NCBI GenBank assembly: GCA_029255685.2
Contig: CM055315.2
Location: 56,577,181-56,641,180 of the forward strand
DNA from: Silene conica
Taxonomy: Eukaryota; Streptophyta; Magnoliopsida; Caryophyllales; Caryophyllaceae
Reading direction: 5' to 3'
DNA: 64,000 bases
Shown here: positions 12,165-24,715 of the stretch, one piece after another
Numbering within the stretch: position 1 is the stretch's first letter
Layout of the letters: each line of letters starts with the position of its first letter
Translations under genes and position numbers: made by a program
Notes under the pieces: generated by a model
Told to the model about the DNA's origin: nothing
What the model saw: the letters and a program-made list of their open reading frames with translations, nothing else
The model's database searches: none

Positions 12165-13555
12165 ATTATTCGACACTTTTTATATTTAATAACTAAAATA
12201 TGCAACTGGTCACATACGCAAGTGTATTCATATATGTTACCTTTGTTGACTCACTCGAGTAATAAAGTTTCTCAACAATTTTACATGGAATCAAAATAAC
12301 TTTCTTTATTGGACTCAAGATTGTAGTTTAGTATCATTAATATCCCTTTATAACCAATTGAAAATATATGTGAACATCAAGAAATTAACATATCATGATG
12401 TAAAACTACGTTAAATTAAATTCGCCATCATATTATTATATAATCATATATGCTTATACTAGCTAATAAACCATGCAAAATTGCATAAACATGTATAAAA
12501 TAAATAATTTAACAATTTTTAAAATTAAATTGTTACAATTATTATAGTATATGTCTACGACATGTTACACATCTACTCAATTGGTACAAGATTTGAAGGA
12601 TGGGGGTATCATGGTAATTTGATAGAAAACAGTCCAAGGAGAAGCTTCAAATTGAATACATTTCAATAATGGAAGAAAGTAAGCTTCTACATAACTTTCC
12701 GAAATGTCAATACGACAAACCTAACTTCCAAATTTTATATCACAAGATATAATCATGATAATCCTATGATTCTTGTATTAGAGGAAAGATTAAGGTCTTA
12801 AATTCATAATGGAATTTAAATCAGCACCCTATTAGGTCTATAAGTTGCATTATGGCCAATGCAAATATATTGCGCATTACTAGACAACGCATGACCTATG
12901 TTCACTAAAAGAACATGAATTCAAGATTTACTCAACATTTAAGGTTGATTCTTTTTGGGATAAAAGTGACGTCCGATAGATTTTAAATTAGCAATTATGG
13001 GCCTTGATTTTCGCACTGAGCTAAGAGATATGTCTCCTACAAGATGCGTCTGATTTCCAGAGTTGTTCTCCAACCCAGTTTTGGTCCCTCTCAAAACTTG
13101 AGACCTAAGGCCTCTAAAACCTTCTAAGTTGTGTTACCAATGAGCCCATTGGACTCTAGGGATAGTTTAGAGCATTTTTAGGAGCCTTTCAACTTAAAAA
13201 TACACTCTCTGAATCAAGGTAATTAAAATAAAGCCCAAGTGGTTCGCCAATTCTCGAATTTTGGAGCATATGCACAATATCGCTTTCAACCTTTCCTCTT
13301 TTGATCAAGAAAGCACTAGTACTATTTTGGAAGCTTTCACAAGTCTCTTACGGTGCATTTCAATTGCCAAGAAGTCAACATCATTGTAGATGACCAACGG
13401 AGCAAGAAAGAAAAAAGGAAGGTTATACATATTTGTGGAAGTCTAAGATGTGTAAGGTCATTAATGTGTAAGATGTGTTTGTTAGCAACCAATTCGTGGC
13501 CCTTAGATGGTTAAGATTTTAAAGCCTTTGTCTATATACAACTAGGAAACTAACT

Positions 13556-14979
13556 TGTAACATTCGTATTTTAAGAATGAATATATGAGTTTTTAGAGAC
13601 CCTAAATTCGTTGCTTAGTGCTTGGACATCGTGTATTTTCTTAGTGGCTCCCTCACAAACCCCTTACTCATGGACTCTTCAACTTGTCTTTGCAATTCTT
13701 GAGTATATTTTCAATCACTTCCTTGTTGGTAATTTAAGTGTATTTACCGGTTCATTTTCCGTAATTTGGGTTTGGTTCAAAGACGGGCGAACTTTTAAAT
13801 AATAGAGTTAGTTCGGGAAGTACGGAGTGTACACTAGACTACTGTTTAAAAATTTGCGGTATAGTTGTCTTACGAACGACTATGCGGGGGTCTGGCTTAT
13901 GTTTGGGTGACGGTTATGTCATTCTAAGATGTGTTGGTAACGGTTATGTTACCTTGTTTGTCAATTGATAGCGGTGGTACGATTTGTGTATCATGTTAAT
14001 GAACTAATGCCACCCAAGTTATGGGATTTATCTTTGTTCGGGATTGGTCGAAGGTCGTGATCATGCGCTCCCGTAGTTGGAGGTCGTGCTTATGTGCTCC
14101 GGTCCCCGTGTGGCGTTCGGTGTAGGTTATTACATCGAAAGGTCTGGCCAGGTCTTAGGCATTTAGTCAGCGGTTATGCTATACATAGAGTCGGTGTCGT
14201 GGTTATGCGTCCCGATAGCTAGTGTCGTGGTTATGCGATCTAGTGGTCAGTGGTAACGGTTATGTTCCCTGATGACGTTCATTCTATTCTTGTGTGTTAT
14301 TTCTTTGATTGGCCATGCCACGTCGTTGTTGGCCGCTGAGTTTTTCATTTGGTTGTTTTTTGTATGAGTGAACAAGCCACCTAGTTGTTGGCCGCTAAGT
14401 CATTCACTTGGTTGATTACCCGTTTTGATAATAGTTCATATGTTGACTGTGATTATGTTTCACATGATGATCTATGCCATTTTCACAAGTTTTGACGTAC
14501 CGTTCATCCCTTGTTCATGATGGTCATATTCGAATATATATCATGTTTGATTACTTATTTAAGAATATGCATGTTCATATGTATATGTTATGTCGTATTA
14601 CCGTTTACGTGTTTTATGACAAAAAGTGGCTGGGAGAACCTCGAGTTACTCCCCACTGACTGTGGCGTACATGTTTCATGTATGTAGGTTGGTCTGTTTG
14701 GGGAATTTGTGTGGCTAGCGAGCATTGTTGATTATTCGACAGTTACCCATTTACGATTTTCTTAGATTTAAATTATGTGGCTATTGAGGGATAAATTATC
14801 CCTGTAAAATTTTCAATTATACTATATAAGTTTTACTTTCTCTTTAGTTTTAATCTTCCGCATGTTGTTTTGATATTCAGCGATCAAGTTTTATTTATAT
14901 ATGTCGAATGTTTTTATAACTATCGCATTTCCGCTGCAAGTTACTTGTTTATTGTTATGTAATATCGCGGGATGTCACA
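13556..14979 (+). mobile_element. LTR-like block at unit 3/4 junction
   Basis: Copy of the block at 4895-6317 with the same terminal sequences. Hairpins TGAC-GGTTAT-GTCA at 13908-13921 and GGTAAC-GGTTAT-GTTACC at 13936-13953. The 61-codon frame at 14474-14659 recurs in other copies (1477, 63681) but lies in LTR sequence and is not taken as a gene. Confidence 0.6.
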
Positions 14980-15687
14980 TAGAGTTTAAGGGCATACCGT
15001 AGAATTTAAATAATGTAGGGGTACAACTTAGAAAATTGAAAAACTCGAGGGTACACCGTAAAATATCCCAAAATATAATTAATACCTAATAAATCATAAA
15101 ATGATGAAATTGTTACCATCTTGAAACTTTCATTAGCAAAATCACACTTCTATAACAAAAAATCATAAAAAAAATACAATCTTTCACCTTGAAAGACAAA
15201 GACGAACACAATCTAGGTTCATTCATTGAAATTCTTAATTCCTAAAGTTCGCTAAAATTTCCGATTTTCCGTTTATCTATGGTAATGGATTATTACCACA
15301 AATAAGATTTTATATTATTTTATTACTATAAGCTATAAATCGTCTAGTTAATTTACATAAAAAAAATTAATAGTTGCATTTCATGCGAAGATACTAAGCA
15401 TCATTACTATATAATTAATTAAAATAATTCATCAAAAACACATAAGAACATCTAAATCTTTTTAAAACGATTATAATAAATGAGTAACCTAACACACAAA
15501 TCGTTTATTTTAGGTAATATAATTGATATGAAACTAAAGTTGGTTAAATTTGAAAGAACCCAATAAAACATCACAATATTTATTCAAAACATATATTCGT
15601 AGGAGTCAGATTTGTAGGCAATTTCCTGTTTCCAAAAGCTAATAAATAATTTGAATTAATGAATTTGGTACCATATATTTGTGTAGC

Positions 15688-15696
15688 TATATAAAT
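15688..15696 (+). promoter_or_regulatory. TATA box of peptide gene copy 4
   Basis: TATATAAAT, 115 bp upstream of the ATG at 15811. Confidence 0.75.
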
Positions 15697-15810
15697 ATCA
15701 TACACATGTGTACATTACATTTCACAAAAAAAAATTATAATAACAAATAAAAACATAGCTCACATTTCACCAAAAAAAAAAACAAATAAAAACATAGTAC
15801 ATTTGAAAAA

Positions 15811-16498
15811 ATGGAGTTTCTTATTTCATTGAAGTCAACCTTGTTCCTTGCTCTAATAATTTCATCAAGTTAGTTATTTTTTCTATTTATTTTTATGCAT
15901 TATCTTTATTAGCAACTTCAAAAATTTTGTATATGCTTTTAGTCTGTGACCTTTTTTATAACAATTTATCATTTATTTAAAGAACTCAAAGTGTTTGAAA
16001 AATTAGAACGCGATTTTTATTCGTTTTTCAATTATTACTAGTTATTTTTCACGTAGCTTTTATATAATTCAGAAATAATTTGGTATCCAAATTTATAAAA
16101 GTACGATCTCACTTTCTGTAGTACAAAATCATAATTTCATTGGTTTACATATTGAAAATGTAAATAGTCTTACGCAAGTGTTATATATTGTATAAAACTG
16201 TTTTGTACTTTTTATAAAAAAAATCATACTTATTAAAAAAATATATCGGTTCATAAATATTAATTTTATTATTGCAGGCTTGTCATTTTTTTTCAGTGAA
16301 GTGGATTCGAGTTCGTTGAATGTTGTTCGAGCAAAAGAAAATATCAACACGAACATTATAATAACTATAAAACCTTGTACACAAAATAGTGATTGTACTG
16401 ATTATTCGGCTCAATATTGTAACCCTGCAAGAAGATGTTTTGGACGTTGCATAGAAGGTTACTGTAGGTGTACTGGTATATGTGGTGTCAATTATTAA
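15811..16498 (+). CDS. Secreted 8-Cys peptide, copy 4 (2 exons)
   Basis: Exons 15811-15868 and 16278-16498, intron 409 bp, phase 1. The 92-residue product is identical to copy 1, with all eight cysteines. AATAAA at 16595-16600. This is the last intact copy before the retroelement composite that begins 1.1 kb downstream at 17613. Family call as for copy 1. Confidence 0.85.
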
Positions 16499-17612
16499 AT
16501 TATTCGACAATTTTCATATTTAATAACTAAAATATGCAACTGGTCACATACGCAAGTGTATTCATATATGTTACCTTTGTTGACTCACTCGAGTAATAAA
16601 GTTTCTCATCAATTTTACATGGAATGAAAATAACTTTCTTTATTGGACTCAAGATTGTAGTTTAGTATCATTAATATCCCTTAATAACCAATTGAAAATA
16701 TATGTGAACATCAAGAAATTAACATATCATGATGTAAAACTACGTTAAATTAAATTCGCCATCATATTATTATTTAATCATATATGCTTATACTAGCTAA
16801 TAAACCATGCAAAATTGCATAAACATGTATAAAATAAATAATTAACAATTTTTAAAATTAAATAGTTACAATTATCATAGTATATGTCTACGACATGTTA
16901 CACATCTACTCAATTGGTACAAGATTTGAAGGATGGGGGTATCATGGTAATTTGATAGAAAACAGTCCAAGGAGAAGCTTCAAATTGAATACATTTCAAT
17001 GGAAGAAAGTAAGCTTCTACATAAGTTTCCGAAATGTCAATACGACAAGCCTAACTTCCAAATTTTATATCACAAGATATAATCATGATAATCCTATGAT
17101 TCTTGTATTAGTGGAAAGATTAAGGTCTTAAATTCATAATGGAATTTAAATCAGCACCATATTAGGTCTATAAGTTGCGTTATGGCCAATGCAAATATAT
17201 TGCGCATTATTAGACAACCCATGACCTATGTTCACTAAAAGAACATGAATTCAAGATTTACTCAACATTTAAGGTTGATTCTTTTTGGGATAAAAGTGAC
17301 GTCCGATAGATTTTAAATTAGCAATTATGGGCCTTGATTTTCGCACTGAGCTAAGAGATATGTCTCCTACAAGATGCGTCTGATTTCTAGAGTTGTTCTC
17401 CAACCCAGTTTTGGTCCCTCTCAAAACTTGAGACCTAAGGCCTCTAAAACCTTCTAAGTTGTGTTACCAATGAGCCCATTGGACTCTAGGGATAGTTTAG
17501 AGCATTTTTAGGAGCCTTTCAACTTGAAAATACACTCATCTGAATCAAGCTAATTAAAATAAAGCCCAAGTGGTTCGCCAATTCTCGGATTTTGGAGCAT
17601 ATGCACAATGTC
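16499..17612 (+). other. Downstream spacer of unit 4, cut at 17612
   Basis: 3' UTR and spacer of unit 4 with the 78-codon frame open (16895-17131). Unit sequence stops after GCACAATGTC at 17612. The next 1.8 kb of a normal unit is missing and unrelated retroelement sequence follows. Confidence 0.7.
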
Positions 17613-18466
17613 ACTTGGAAGGGTAGGCTAAGTATGGGATGTAGTTTTGGGGGAATAAAAAGGCAATTTTGGCTATGTAAGTCTTATGGGTAAATGAGAG
17701 AAAGGGGATCCCAAATGCACGTATCAAGACTCACAAAACGAGAAAGTAAAACAAGTATATAGCAATTCAAGTTCATGTTTATGCATATTGATGTAACATG
17801 TTCCAAGGGGAGTACTACTCACATTCTAGACAACTAGTTTAAGAATGAAACCAGGAAATAAAGCTCTAAAACTTAGAATGTATAGTAGGTTGCCAAGGTA
17901 TAAGTCAAGTCTCAAGAAAACAAGTTGACAAAAACTCGTAGATATGCGAAAGACTCTCATACTAAAACAAGTTGACAAGGCAAGGTAAAAGCATAAACAT
18001 GTAAGATAGCTAAATCATCCTTGAAATACTTTCGTTCCGACTCGACCTATATGCTAAAATAAACGTGCATTTTTTTTGAATTTTTGAATTTTTTCTATTT
18101 TTTTGTATTTTTTCTTTTGTATAGGTAAGGAAAATAAAGAAAAGAACAATGCAAGACAGAAATGCAGTAAACGTGTGACAGAATGCAATGCATATGACGC
18201 GAAACCATTCCCCAAACCAACCCGCACAATGTCCCCATTGTGCATCAGCCTAAGTAAAGGTGTCAGAAAAAATAAATGAAAGATGCAAAGAGAATAAAAG
18301 CTAAGGAAAAACTGGAAAGAACTCACTGGATTATGAAGCGCATGAGAAAAACCTCCCCAAACCAGCGTAAGCTGGGAGGTTTTGGTGGCTAGCAGTGCCA
18401 CTCAAGTACCCAAGAACGGTTGCACGGTTCCCGAGGAAGAAATCGAAAGACTGCGACAGATCGGTA

Positions 18467-18572
18467 GGTCGACCGACCAAGAGAACAGGTCGACCGACCT
18501 TCCTGTAAAGTACAGAAAATATCAGCAATGCGGCGACTAGGTCGACCGACTGGTGTAACTGGTCGGTCGACC
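18467..18572. repeat. 21-bp-spaced palindrome pairs, Athila-like 3' region
   Basis: GGTCGACCGACC at 18467 and 18488 (21 bp apart), then GGTCGACCGACT at 18540 and GGTCGGTCGACC at 18561 (21 bp apart). The second pair carries the motif in opposite orientations around the same GGTCGACC palindromic core, so the spacing rather than the orientation is preserved. Confidence 0.85.
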
Positions 18573-18791
18573 GTCTTTGTCCCAGCGGTCTTCGTTTTTC
18601 TTCGTAGAACCTGAAAAAGCAAGAAAAATATGCGCCCAACAAATGCGCGAGATCCCAGAAACAAGTCCAAAAAGTCTTAACTATGCAAACACAAAAAAAT
18701 TTGTCCTAAAAACTTAAAGAAAGCAAGCTAGAAAGTCTTAGCAAAACAAAAAAAATGTCTCAAGAAAAGCAGAAACGAGCAAAAGGAGAAG

Positions 18792-19880
18792 TCATCCGCG
18801 AAGGATTCGGCGTTTCTTTGACCAAGGGCTCTGACTATAGGCTACTCCTTCAGCTATGGTGATTTGGGTAGATGAGTTTCTCTCCACCATGTAGATAGGT
18901 GGGTCATCATCCATAGCTTTAGCCATCCATCTCCCGTGGTTGTCGACTCCCAAGTCGTAGGTCGACACCTTCCTCGGCTTCTTCTTCTTAGGGCTCTTTT
19001 CTTCAGCCAAAAGATCACTTGTTTGAGTGACCTCGTTCTCTACAGCATTTGATCGAGTAAGTGGTACTACTCGATCGAGAACATCTCTCTTCCTACTGCT
19101 TATAGACTCTATCACTAGTGTCGCAATTTCTGGAGCATCCAAATCAGCCTTTTGAGCAAGAGATTCACCTGCACATGCCTCAAAACACATCAAAGCCTCC
19201 GAAGGATCCTTTGAAAAGGATCCTTGCATAGAACATTCACTAATATTATTAAAAACATTAGGAATGTCAATAAATGAATCCTGCAAAAAACAAGGTTCAT
19301 CAACAGAGGGTTCAATCATATTAGGAACATGTTCGTCACTAATACCTATAAAAATAGGTTGCTCAGTCAAGGGGTGAAAGTCTAACTCATTGGTTGTTTC
19401 TAGATCCAAGTTAGTATCATCAACGGGGAGGGAGAGGGAATCAAGTAACCTATCATTCTCATCCCTAAGAATGAGCGACTCTTTAGTTATGGGTGTGATG
19501 GGATCACACTTGACAGAAATATCTGGGTTACTAATATCAACGCCCTCATACCTCTCCAAGATTTTTTTGGACTGATGCTCCAACATTAATTTCTCCAAAT
19601 GATACGGACACGGGACCACAATGCTTGTCGCGGAATCGGCAAGCCTTGGCTCTTTTAACTTCAGAATCTCCGTTGAGTCATTGACGAGAGGAGAGTCAGG
19701 TATCTTAGGAGGTGAATCCACAATCTGCTCAGGAACCCTGGTCGGTCGACCTGGTACAGTGGTCGGTCGACCGACTTCTGTATTATCGGAATTTTTCTGG
19801 TCTGTAGAAACTGATCTCACGTCAGGCGTCGGGGTCGGTCGACCTGATCTTGTGGTCGGTCGACCTCCTGTCCTGTGCAC
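18792..19880 (-). CDS. 362-codon gag-related ORF of Athila-like element
   Basis: An open frame of 362 codons inside the minus-strand Athila-like element, downstream of a gag C-terminal-like phrase. The N-terminal part has repeated Gly-Arg-Pro-Thr units because the GGTCGGTCGACC motif is read through in frame (21 bp is seven codons). The middle is acidic and low in recognisable motifs; the C-terminus is lysine/arginine-rich. No catalytic domain is seen. It is either a divergent non-autonomous element protein or captured sequence. It may extend upstream of the first ATG. Confidence 0.4.
   Translation of the reverse strand: MHRTGGRPTTRSGRPTPTPDVRSVSTDQKNSDNTEVGRPTTVPGRPTRVPEQIVDSPPKIPDSPLVNDSTEILKLKEPRLADSATSIVVPCPYHLEKLMLEHQSKKILERYEGVDISNPDISVKCDPITPITKESLILRDENDRLLDSLSLPVDDTNLDLETTNELDFHPLTEQPIFIGISDEHVPNMIEPSVDEPCFLQDSFIDIPNVFNNISECSMQGSFSKDPSEALMCFEACAGESLAQKADLDAPEIATLVIESISSRKRDVLDRVVPLTRSNAVENEVTQTSDLLAEEKSPKKKKPRKVSTYDLGVDNHGRWMAKAMDDDPPIYMVERNSSTQITIAEGVAYSQSPWSKKRRILRG
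19740..19865. repeat. 21-bp-spaced palindrome pairs in the 362-codon ORF
   Basis: GGTCGGTCGACC at 19740 and 19761, and again at 19833 and 19854; both pairs are exactly 21 bp apart. The nine-base spacers (TGGTACAGT, TGATCTTGT) are unlike each other. Confidence 0.9.
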
Positions 19881-20296
19881 GGGATCGATTTCTTCGTCCT
19901 GAACTTTGGCATCATCATCCTTTGGGGTTGGTCCCTCATAAGCACGACCACTCCTGAGATCTATAGCATTTAATGTCTCTTTGGAACTCTTACAACCAAC
20001 TGGAGAGCTAGCAATCTGATTAGCTATGATTACTAATTGCCTTTCAATACTCTTGTCAACTGCATCTTGTTTTTTTTTTTATTTCCGCCATTTGAGTCAT
20101 GAAGCTTTGAAAAGTCGTGTCTAATTCGGACATAGTAGGCATGATTGCAATAATACCGAGAGTACTCAAGTCTTCCTCTCAAAAACCTGTCTTCTAAAAC
20201 AAAACTAGAAGAAAAGGTAAGCAACGGTCTTAAGGAACCTAAGTTCCTTAAGACAAGAAAAATAAACTAAAAATTAACAAACAAAATTATACCGTC

Positions 20297-20314
20297 TCCC
20301 CGGCAACGGTGCCA
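20297..20314 (-). other. Primer-binding site of Athila-like element
   Basis: Read on the minus strand, TGGCACCGTTGCCGGGGA, five bases after the LTR end. This is nearly the standard Athila/Tat primer-binding sequence and fixes both the element's strand and the LTR boundary at 20320. Confidence 0.85.
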
Positions 20315-20319
20315 AAATT

Positions 20320-21800
20320 TGACACCCGTCGTTGAGGGGTGCCAAAGATAAGATTTATAATTCCTAAACTTAAACTATAGATAGTGAAAGTCAGGGTCGA
20401 ACCACAGAGAGACAAGGTTAATTATGTTTGCTAATTTTTAATCTATAAAGTAACAGTAAAAAGGGGGTTTTGATTTGGGATTTAAACTAATGACTAAAAG
20501 GACAAAATAAACAAGAGAAATAAAATAAGGTAAAAGGAGATTAGGAACTTTGGTTCCCCATGGTTAAAACAAGTCAATGAAGGGTAAAATAATCAAATAA
20601 CACAATCCCAAGGAACAAAGAATAAACCTTTAGGTCAATATTCTACCCAATCCTTACGGTCTTAGGGTTCCTAGAAAAGCACTAAACTTTCGTTCAAGGG
20701 CAATCCCAAAGTTGTTGTTAAACTAATCCTAACAATCTTTCAATCTAAAAGAATTAGTTCACCAACAACAATGGGGGATTGGTAATTTAATCATAAAACT
20801 ATCAAAATCAAGTCTTTACCATGGTTCCCCTAATTCCTAATCACAAGAATTAGCTATGCATAATCTCAATTGTAAGACTAACAATAACAAGAATCAAGAA
20901 CATTAAAGGAGATAACATGATTAAAGATTAATTGCAACAAGAAAGATTAATTGTAGCAAACTTACAAGCTTAATTGGAATTCAAGAACAAATATTGAAAC
21001 TTGGAAAGTATTCTCTAAAGCTATGGAGTTTTTCTCTAAACTAGGATGCTTCTCTCTATTAGGACTTGATTATAATTCTATGATAGAAAACTAGATTAAG
21101 AACTTAATGGAAATCTCAATTATTAACCCTAATTACGAAATTTGGCTTAAATAGGCGGAAAAAAAAGAGTTTCCTAATGACCTAAATACTTTAATGGGCT
21201 TCGCGGAAACTTCTGGGTCGGTGCTGTGGTCGGTCGACCAATATTTTCGGTCGGTCGACCGCTTTACGGATTTTATGCAATTTCTGGGCTTCAGGCAAAT
21301 TCTGGGCTTTTCCAATAGGCAACTGGTCGGTCGACCCAAATAGTCGGTCGGTCGACCAACTGTCGGGACTGCAGCGCGCATCGTTCTTAAAACAGCTGCC
21401 ATTTCTTCGTTACTTATCGTAATCAAGCGATTCTCGCGGCGTTGGAAAGCTAAGAGGATAAGCTTTCACCTCCAACTGGAATCACTCCATTATCAGCTCT
21501 AGAACTCGAGATATAGCCATTTGAAACAGGCTGCAATGTCGTGGATCGATTCTTTGCTTGTTAAAGCTATCTCTAGGCCTTGAAATATGCGCTAGGCTTC
21601 GTTCCTTCTTGTCCTTAGTCATAAAAAGTCCCGAGGGCATAAATTTGGTATAAAATTGTCCCTTTTCCGCATAAATCTGCAAAAGAGCATAAAAATACGA
21701 AAGTAGACAATTGTTGGGAAATAAAGGCTAAAACATAGTAAATGAGCGACAAAATGCGTGTAAAAATAGATGTAAAACATCATAAAATAGGCACGCATCA
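20320..21800 (-). mobile_element. LTR of the Athila-like element (1.48 kb)
   Basis: On the minus strand it starts TGATGCGTGCC at 21800 and ends GGGTGTCA at 20320, next to the primer-binding site. Inside are two pairs of GGTCGGTCGACC (21228/21249 and 21325/21346), each exactly 21 bp apart. Only one LTR is present in the window. Confidence 0.7.
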
Positions 21801-24035
21801 CAAATCGAGACTTTACTAAGGTAACAACTCTTAAATCTTTTGGTTTCCAACTACTTACCGACAACATGCATCCCAAATGAAGTTCCAAAGAAGTAACAAT
21901 TTTCACTCTTATAGTTTCCATAAGGTTTAGACATTCATATTCCGAGATTCCTCAATTGATATTTATGAACACTTACAAGTTTCAAATTTCCACTCTGTGA
22001 TTACCCCAAACATCAACGGTTACCCGTAAGTACGTCAATAGGCAAATGCCGAGGTTCTATAAGTAACTCAAGGTCAATACTCAGTCAGCTCCATAATTCC
22101 ACTTGTAAATGTCTCAATATTCTCACACAGTTACCAATAACTCTCGTTCCTCAAGATCAAGTAGCACTAACTTACCTCATTCATCCATTTGACCACTTCA
22201 TCACTATCTAAGGCACATTCCTCTAAATTCATCTATAACTCCAAGCATTCTATTCCAATCCTCAAATGGTGCTAAGAAATCTACAAAGATCACTTACACA
22301 CAATCCATCTAACATGGACTCTCAAGACGGCACACTGTCCAACATTGCCCGAACATTATTCTCACCAACTCTCTCAACCAAATCCTGACAACGCAGAACC
22401 AAGCATTCCTCAAGGCATGTATCTCTACCCCAAGAACAGGTCGATCTCGCCACTAATCTAAATGAAAAGGAACAAGACTCACGGAAGAAGAGATGAGATA
22501 TGAACCTCAGAGACAAACACGATACAGGTTCCGAGAGAGTCATAAGAAAACGACTCGAGGAACAACGAGATGACAAGGTAAGAAACTTTAGGCTATGGGC
22601 TCCAATGAAATTGAAGCCATGATCAGAAGGAGAAGCAAAGGAAAGGAAAGGAGAGAAGCGATATGAAGGAAACGATTACGGACATCTCCCAAGGTCTGGG
22701 TCTCTCACTATTCTCACGGGATTCTCACTTCTTACTTTCCACATCAAGTCATTCAATTATCGGTTCTCACGAACAATTCCTCCAATGATTCATATACCCT
22801 TATCCTTCAACTCTAAACGGTATCATTATTATAACTACCTATTCCCAAAAGTTTGAGATGTCACATCTCTGCTAGTTCCACAAATGACAATTCAATAACA
22901 CTTCCAGGTCATCTTCCCTATATGCTATATCCACTTTATTTGTTTACCCTACTGTCCACCAGATAACAATTTTTAAACCATCAAGTTTTTCCGAACTTAA
23001 TCTCTCAATGAATTACTTCATTCTATCCACATACTGGTGGTGCAACTTTAAATTTCACTTAAGTTTTTCAATAAATAAACGCTAAGATTTATTAAGCCAT
23101 CTAGGGTCACATAGTGATTCACTTCCTCTAAGCTTAAGTCAACCTCTTCGAGCATTCCACTACTATAGCAAATGATTCGTATTCCTCAACAATGAGCCTT
23201 TCTCAGCTCAATCACTCACCTAAGTCAAGTGATACTAACTCACTTCATCATACACTCATCATCATTAGCATCTTAAGCCCATTCTTTCAGGTTGCTCTAT
23301 AACCTCAAGTATCTTATCTAACTCCTTAAACAGTACTCTTCAATCCACATATTTTCACGATTTAAGCATGGTTCTCAAGGTTAGGTTCCACCGAATATTA
23401 AGTATACAACTCAACCTTCAAGCAAGTATCCTATCACTCACTTTTACTCTCTCCATTGGATAGACAACCAGACCCTTGGATCACCAAAACATGTCTCTCG
23501 ATACCTCTTAAGTTATTCCTCAAATAACAATATCTCTCATAACACAGCTTACGGTTATCCTAAGACTAGTTCCTCCAAATCCAATAAAAGAGAAGGTTAC
23601 CTAGAGGGCACCTTAAGAAAGCAAGCAACAAGGTTAAGCTGAAAAGATATGAAGATCTGTTCAAGCAAGATAGACAAATATTCTAAAAGAAGGATGTGCA
23701 TCCAGAGTTATCGAAAAAGGTGATGCACGAAGAAAGAGAAGTTTCTTCAAGGCTTAGAAGCATTCTCCAACAGTAGCACGAATCTTGTATCTTCGGTAGG
23801 AACTCAGGTCTTCATCGTCAGATGGATTAGTCCACGGTTCGTCGATTGGAAGAAAATAAAGTAAAATCAAAGACAATCAACAAACACGTTAGAACCTAAT
23901 AAAAGCAGTCACAAAACAGACTACAATTTAAGTCCTTAAATCTACCCCATCTCTCATTCATTATTCGATTAAATGGTCAAGTTAAGGTTGGGGGTTACAT
24001 AAGTGCGTCGGGAGCAATAATGCTCTGATACCAAC
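21801..24035 (-). mobile_element. Leader/interior of gypsy element, no coding seen
   Basis: About 2.2 kb following (on the minus strand) the LTR at 24036-27001. It begins with a primer-binding site TGGTATCAGAGC (plus coordinates 24022-24033), complementary to initiator-Met tRNA as in Tekay/Del elements. I see no gag or pol motif in any frame; it is either a long leader or decayed interior. It stops where the Athila-like LTR starts at 21800. Confidence 0.5.
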
Positions 24036-24715
24036 TGTAAAACCCCTCGCGAAAGCGGAAATATAAAACATACAAAATACTAAAAATGCAGCGGAATTAA
24101 AACTTTTTAACATAACTAACATGCGAGGTGAATTAAAAACTGTAACTGAAAGTAAAATACATATACAAACAGCCTGGGATGGTGCATCCCTAGAGGCACT
24201 CAAACTGAAATGTAAACTAAGTCTAGCTAACGTAAACGTGTGAGTCCATCGATGAATAGGATCATCGCTCGCTAGCTCCATGCAACCCTCTGCCAACCAC
24301 CTGTCATGTACCTACATACATGTAAACATGTACGCCACAATCAGTGGGGAGTGACTAGAGTTCTCCTAGCCACCTTTTGTGACAACACGTAACACATAAA
24401 GCAATGCAGAATACTCCAACATATATCAACATGTGAAGCATAAACATCTCATCAATTGATCTCATATTAACATGCCAACTCTAATGCACAGCTCTCAACC
24501 AACTTCATAAACCGTTAGGAAGGAGAGCCGGTTTCCCTACTGGTTACCCAGCCGGGGGGTCTTTCAATCCAACTATTTATGAAACCGAACTAAGAGTCAC
24601 CCAATGCCTTGGATGATCAAACCATAACTCAACAGATATACATTTACTCATCACTATCGATATCTATATCTGACACGTACCCACTCAAGGCAAGCAGATA
24701 AATTCAGCAAGAAAA

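Larger units (their letters stand above)
1166..17612 (+). repeat. Tandem array, about 4.33-kb unit, left block
   Basis: Direct repeats of about 4.33 kb. Unit phase can be set at the ATAGTCAGCGG segment found at 1166, 5502 and 9831, with the fourth unit starting near 14161. Gene starts are 4335, 4327 and 4334 bp apart. Each unit carries the eight-cysteine peptide gene, a downstream spacer, and an LTR-like block spanning the unit junction. Copies differ by scattered substitutions and 1-4 bp indels, so the amplification is recent. The fourth unit is cut at 17612, where an unrelated retroelement composite begins. The array resumes at 27002 within the next unit. Confidence 0.95.
17613..21800 (-). 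mobile_element. Tat/Athila-like non-autonomous gypsy element, partial
   Basis: Minus strand, in order: LTR (21800 down to 20320), primer-binding site, leader, gag remnants, then a 3' region with the GGGGACATTGTGCGGG phrase (about 18245-18225) common near the 3' part of Athila/Tat elements. A gag C-terminal phrase of the type NAIDLRSGR is encoded near 19960, also typical of that lineage. No protease, reverse transcriptase or integrase is visible. The second LTR is missing and the lower boundary (17613 to about 18050) is unclear. It is a broken fossil. Paired GGTCGGTCGACC motifs occur in the LTR, the 362-codon frame and the 3' region. Confidence 0.7.

Noticed and set aside
18331-18670. Minus-strand frames with GRPT motifs near 18.3-18.7 kb
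   Set aside because: The motif comes from the GGTCGGTCGACC palindromes being translated. The frames overlap each other and have no recognisable domain.
22322-22576. 84-codon minus frame with serine/cysteine-rich sequence
   Set aside because: No motif, no neighbouring coding evidence, and it lies in the interior or leader of a decayed gypsy element.
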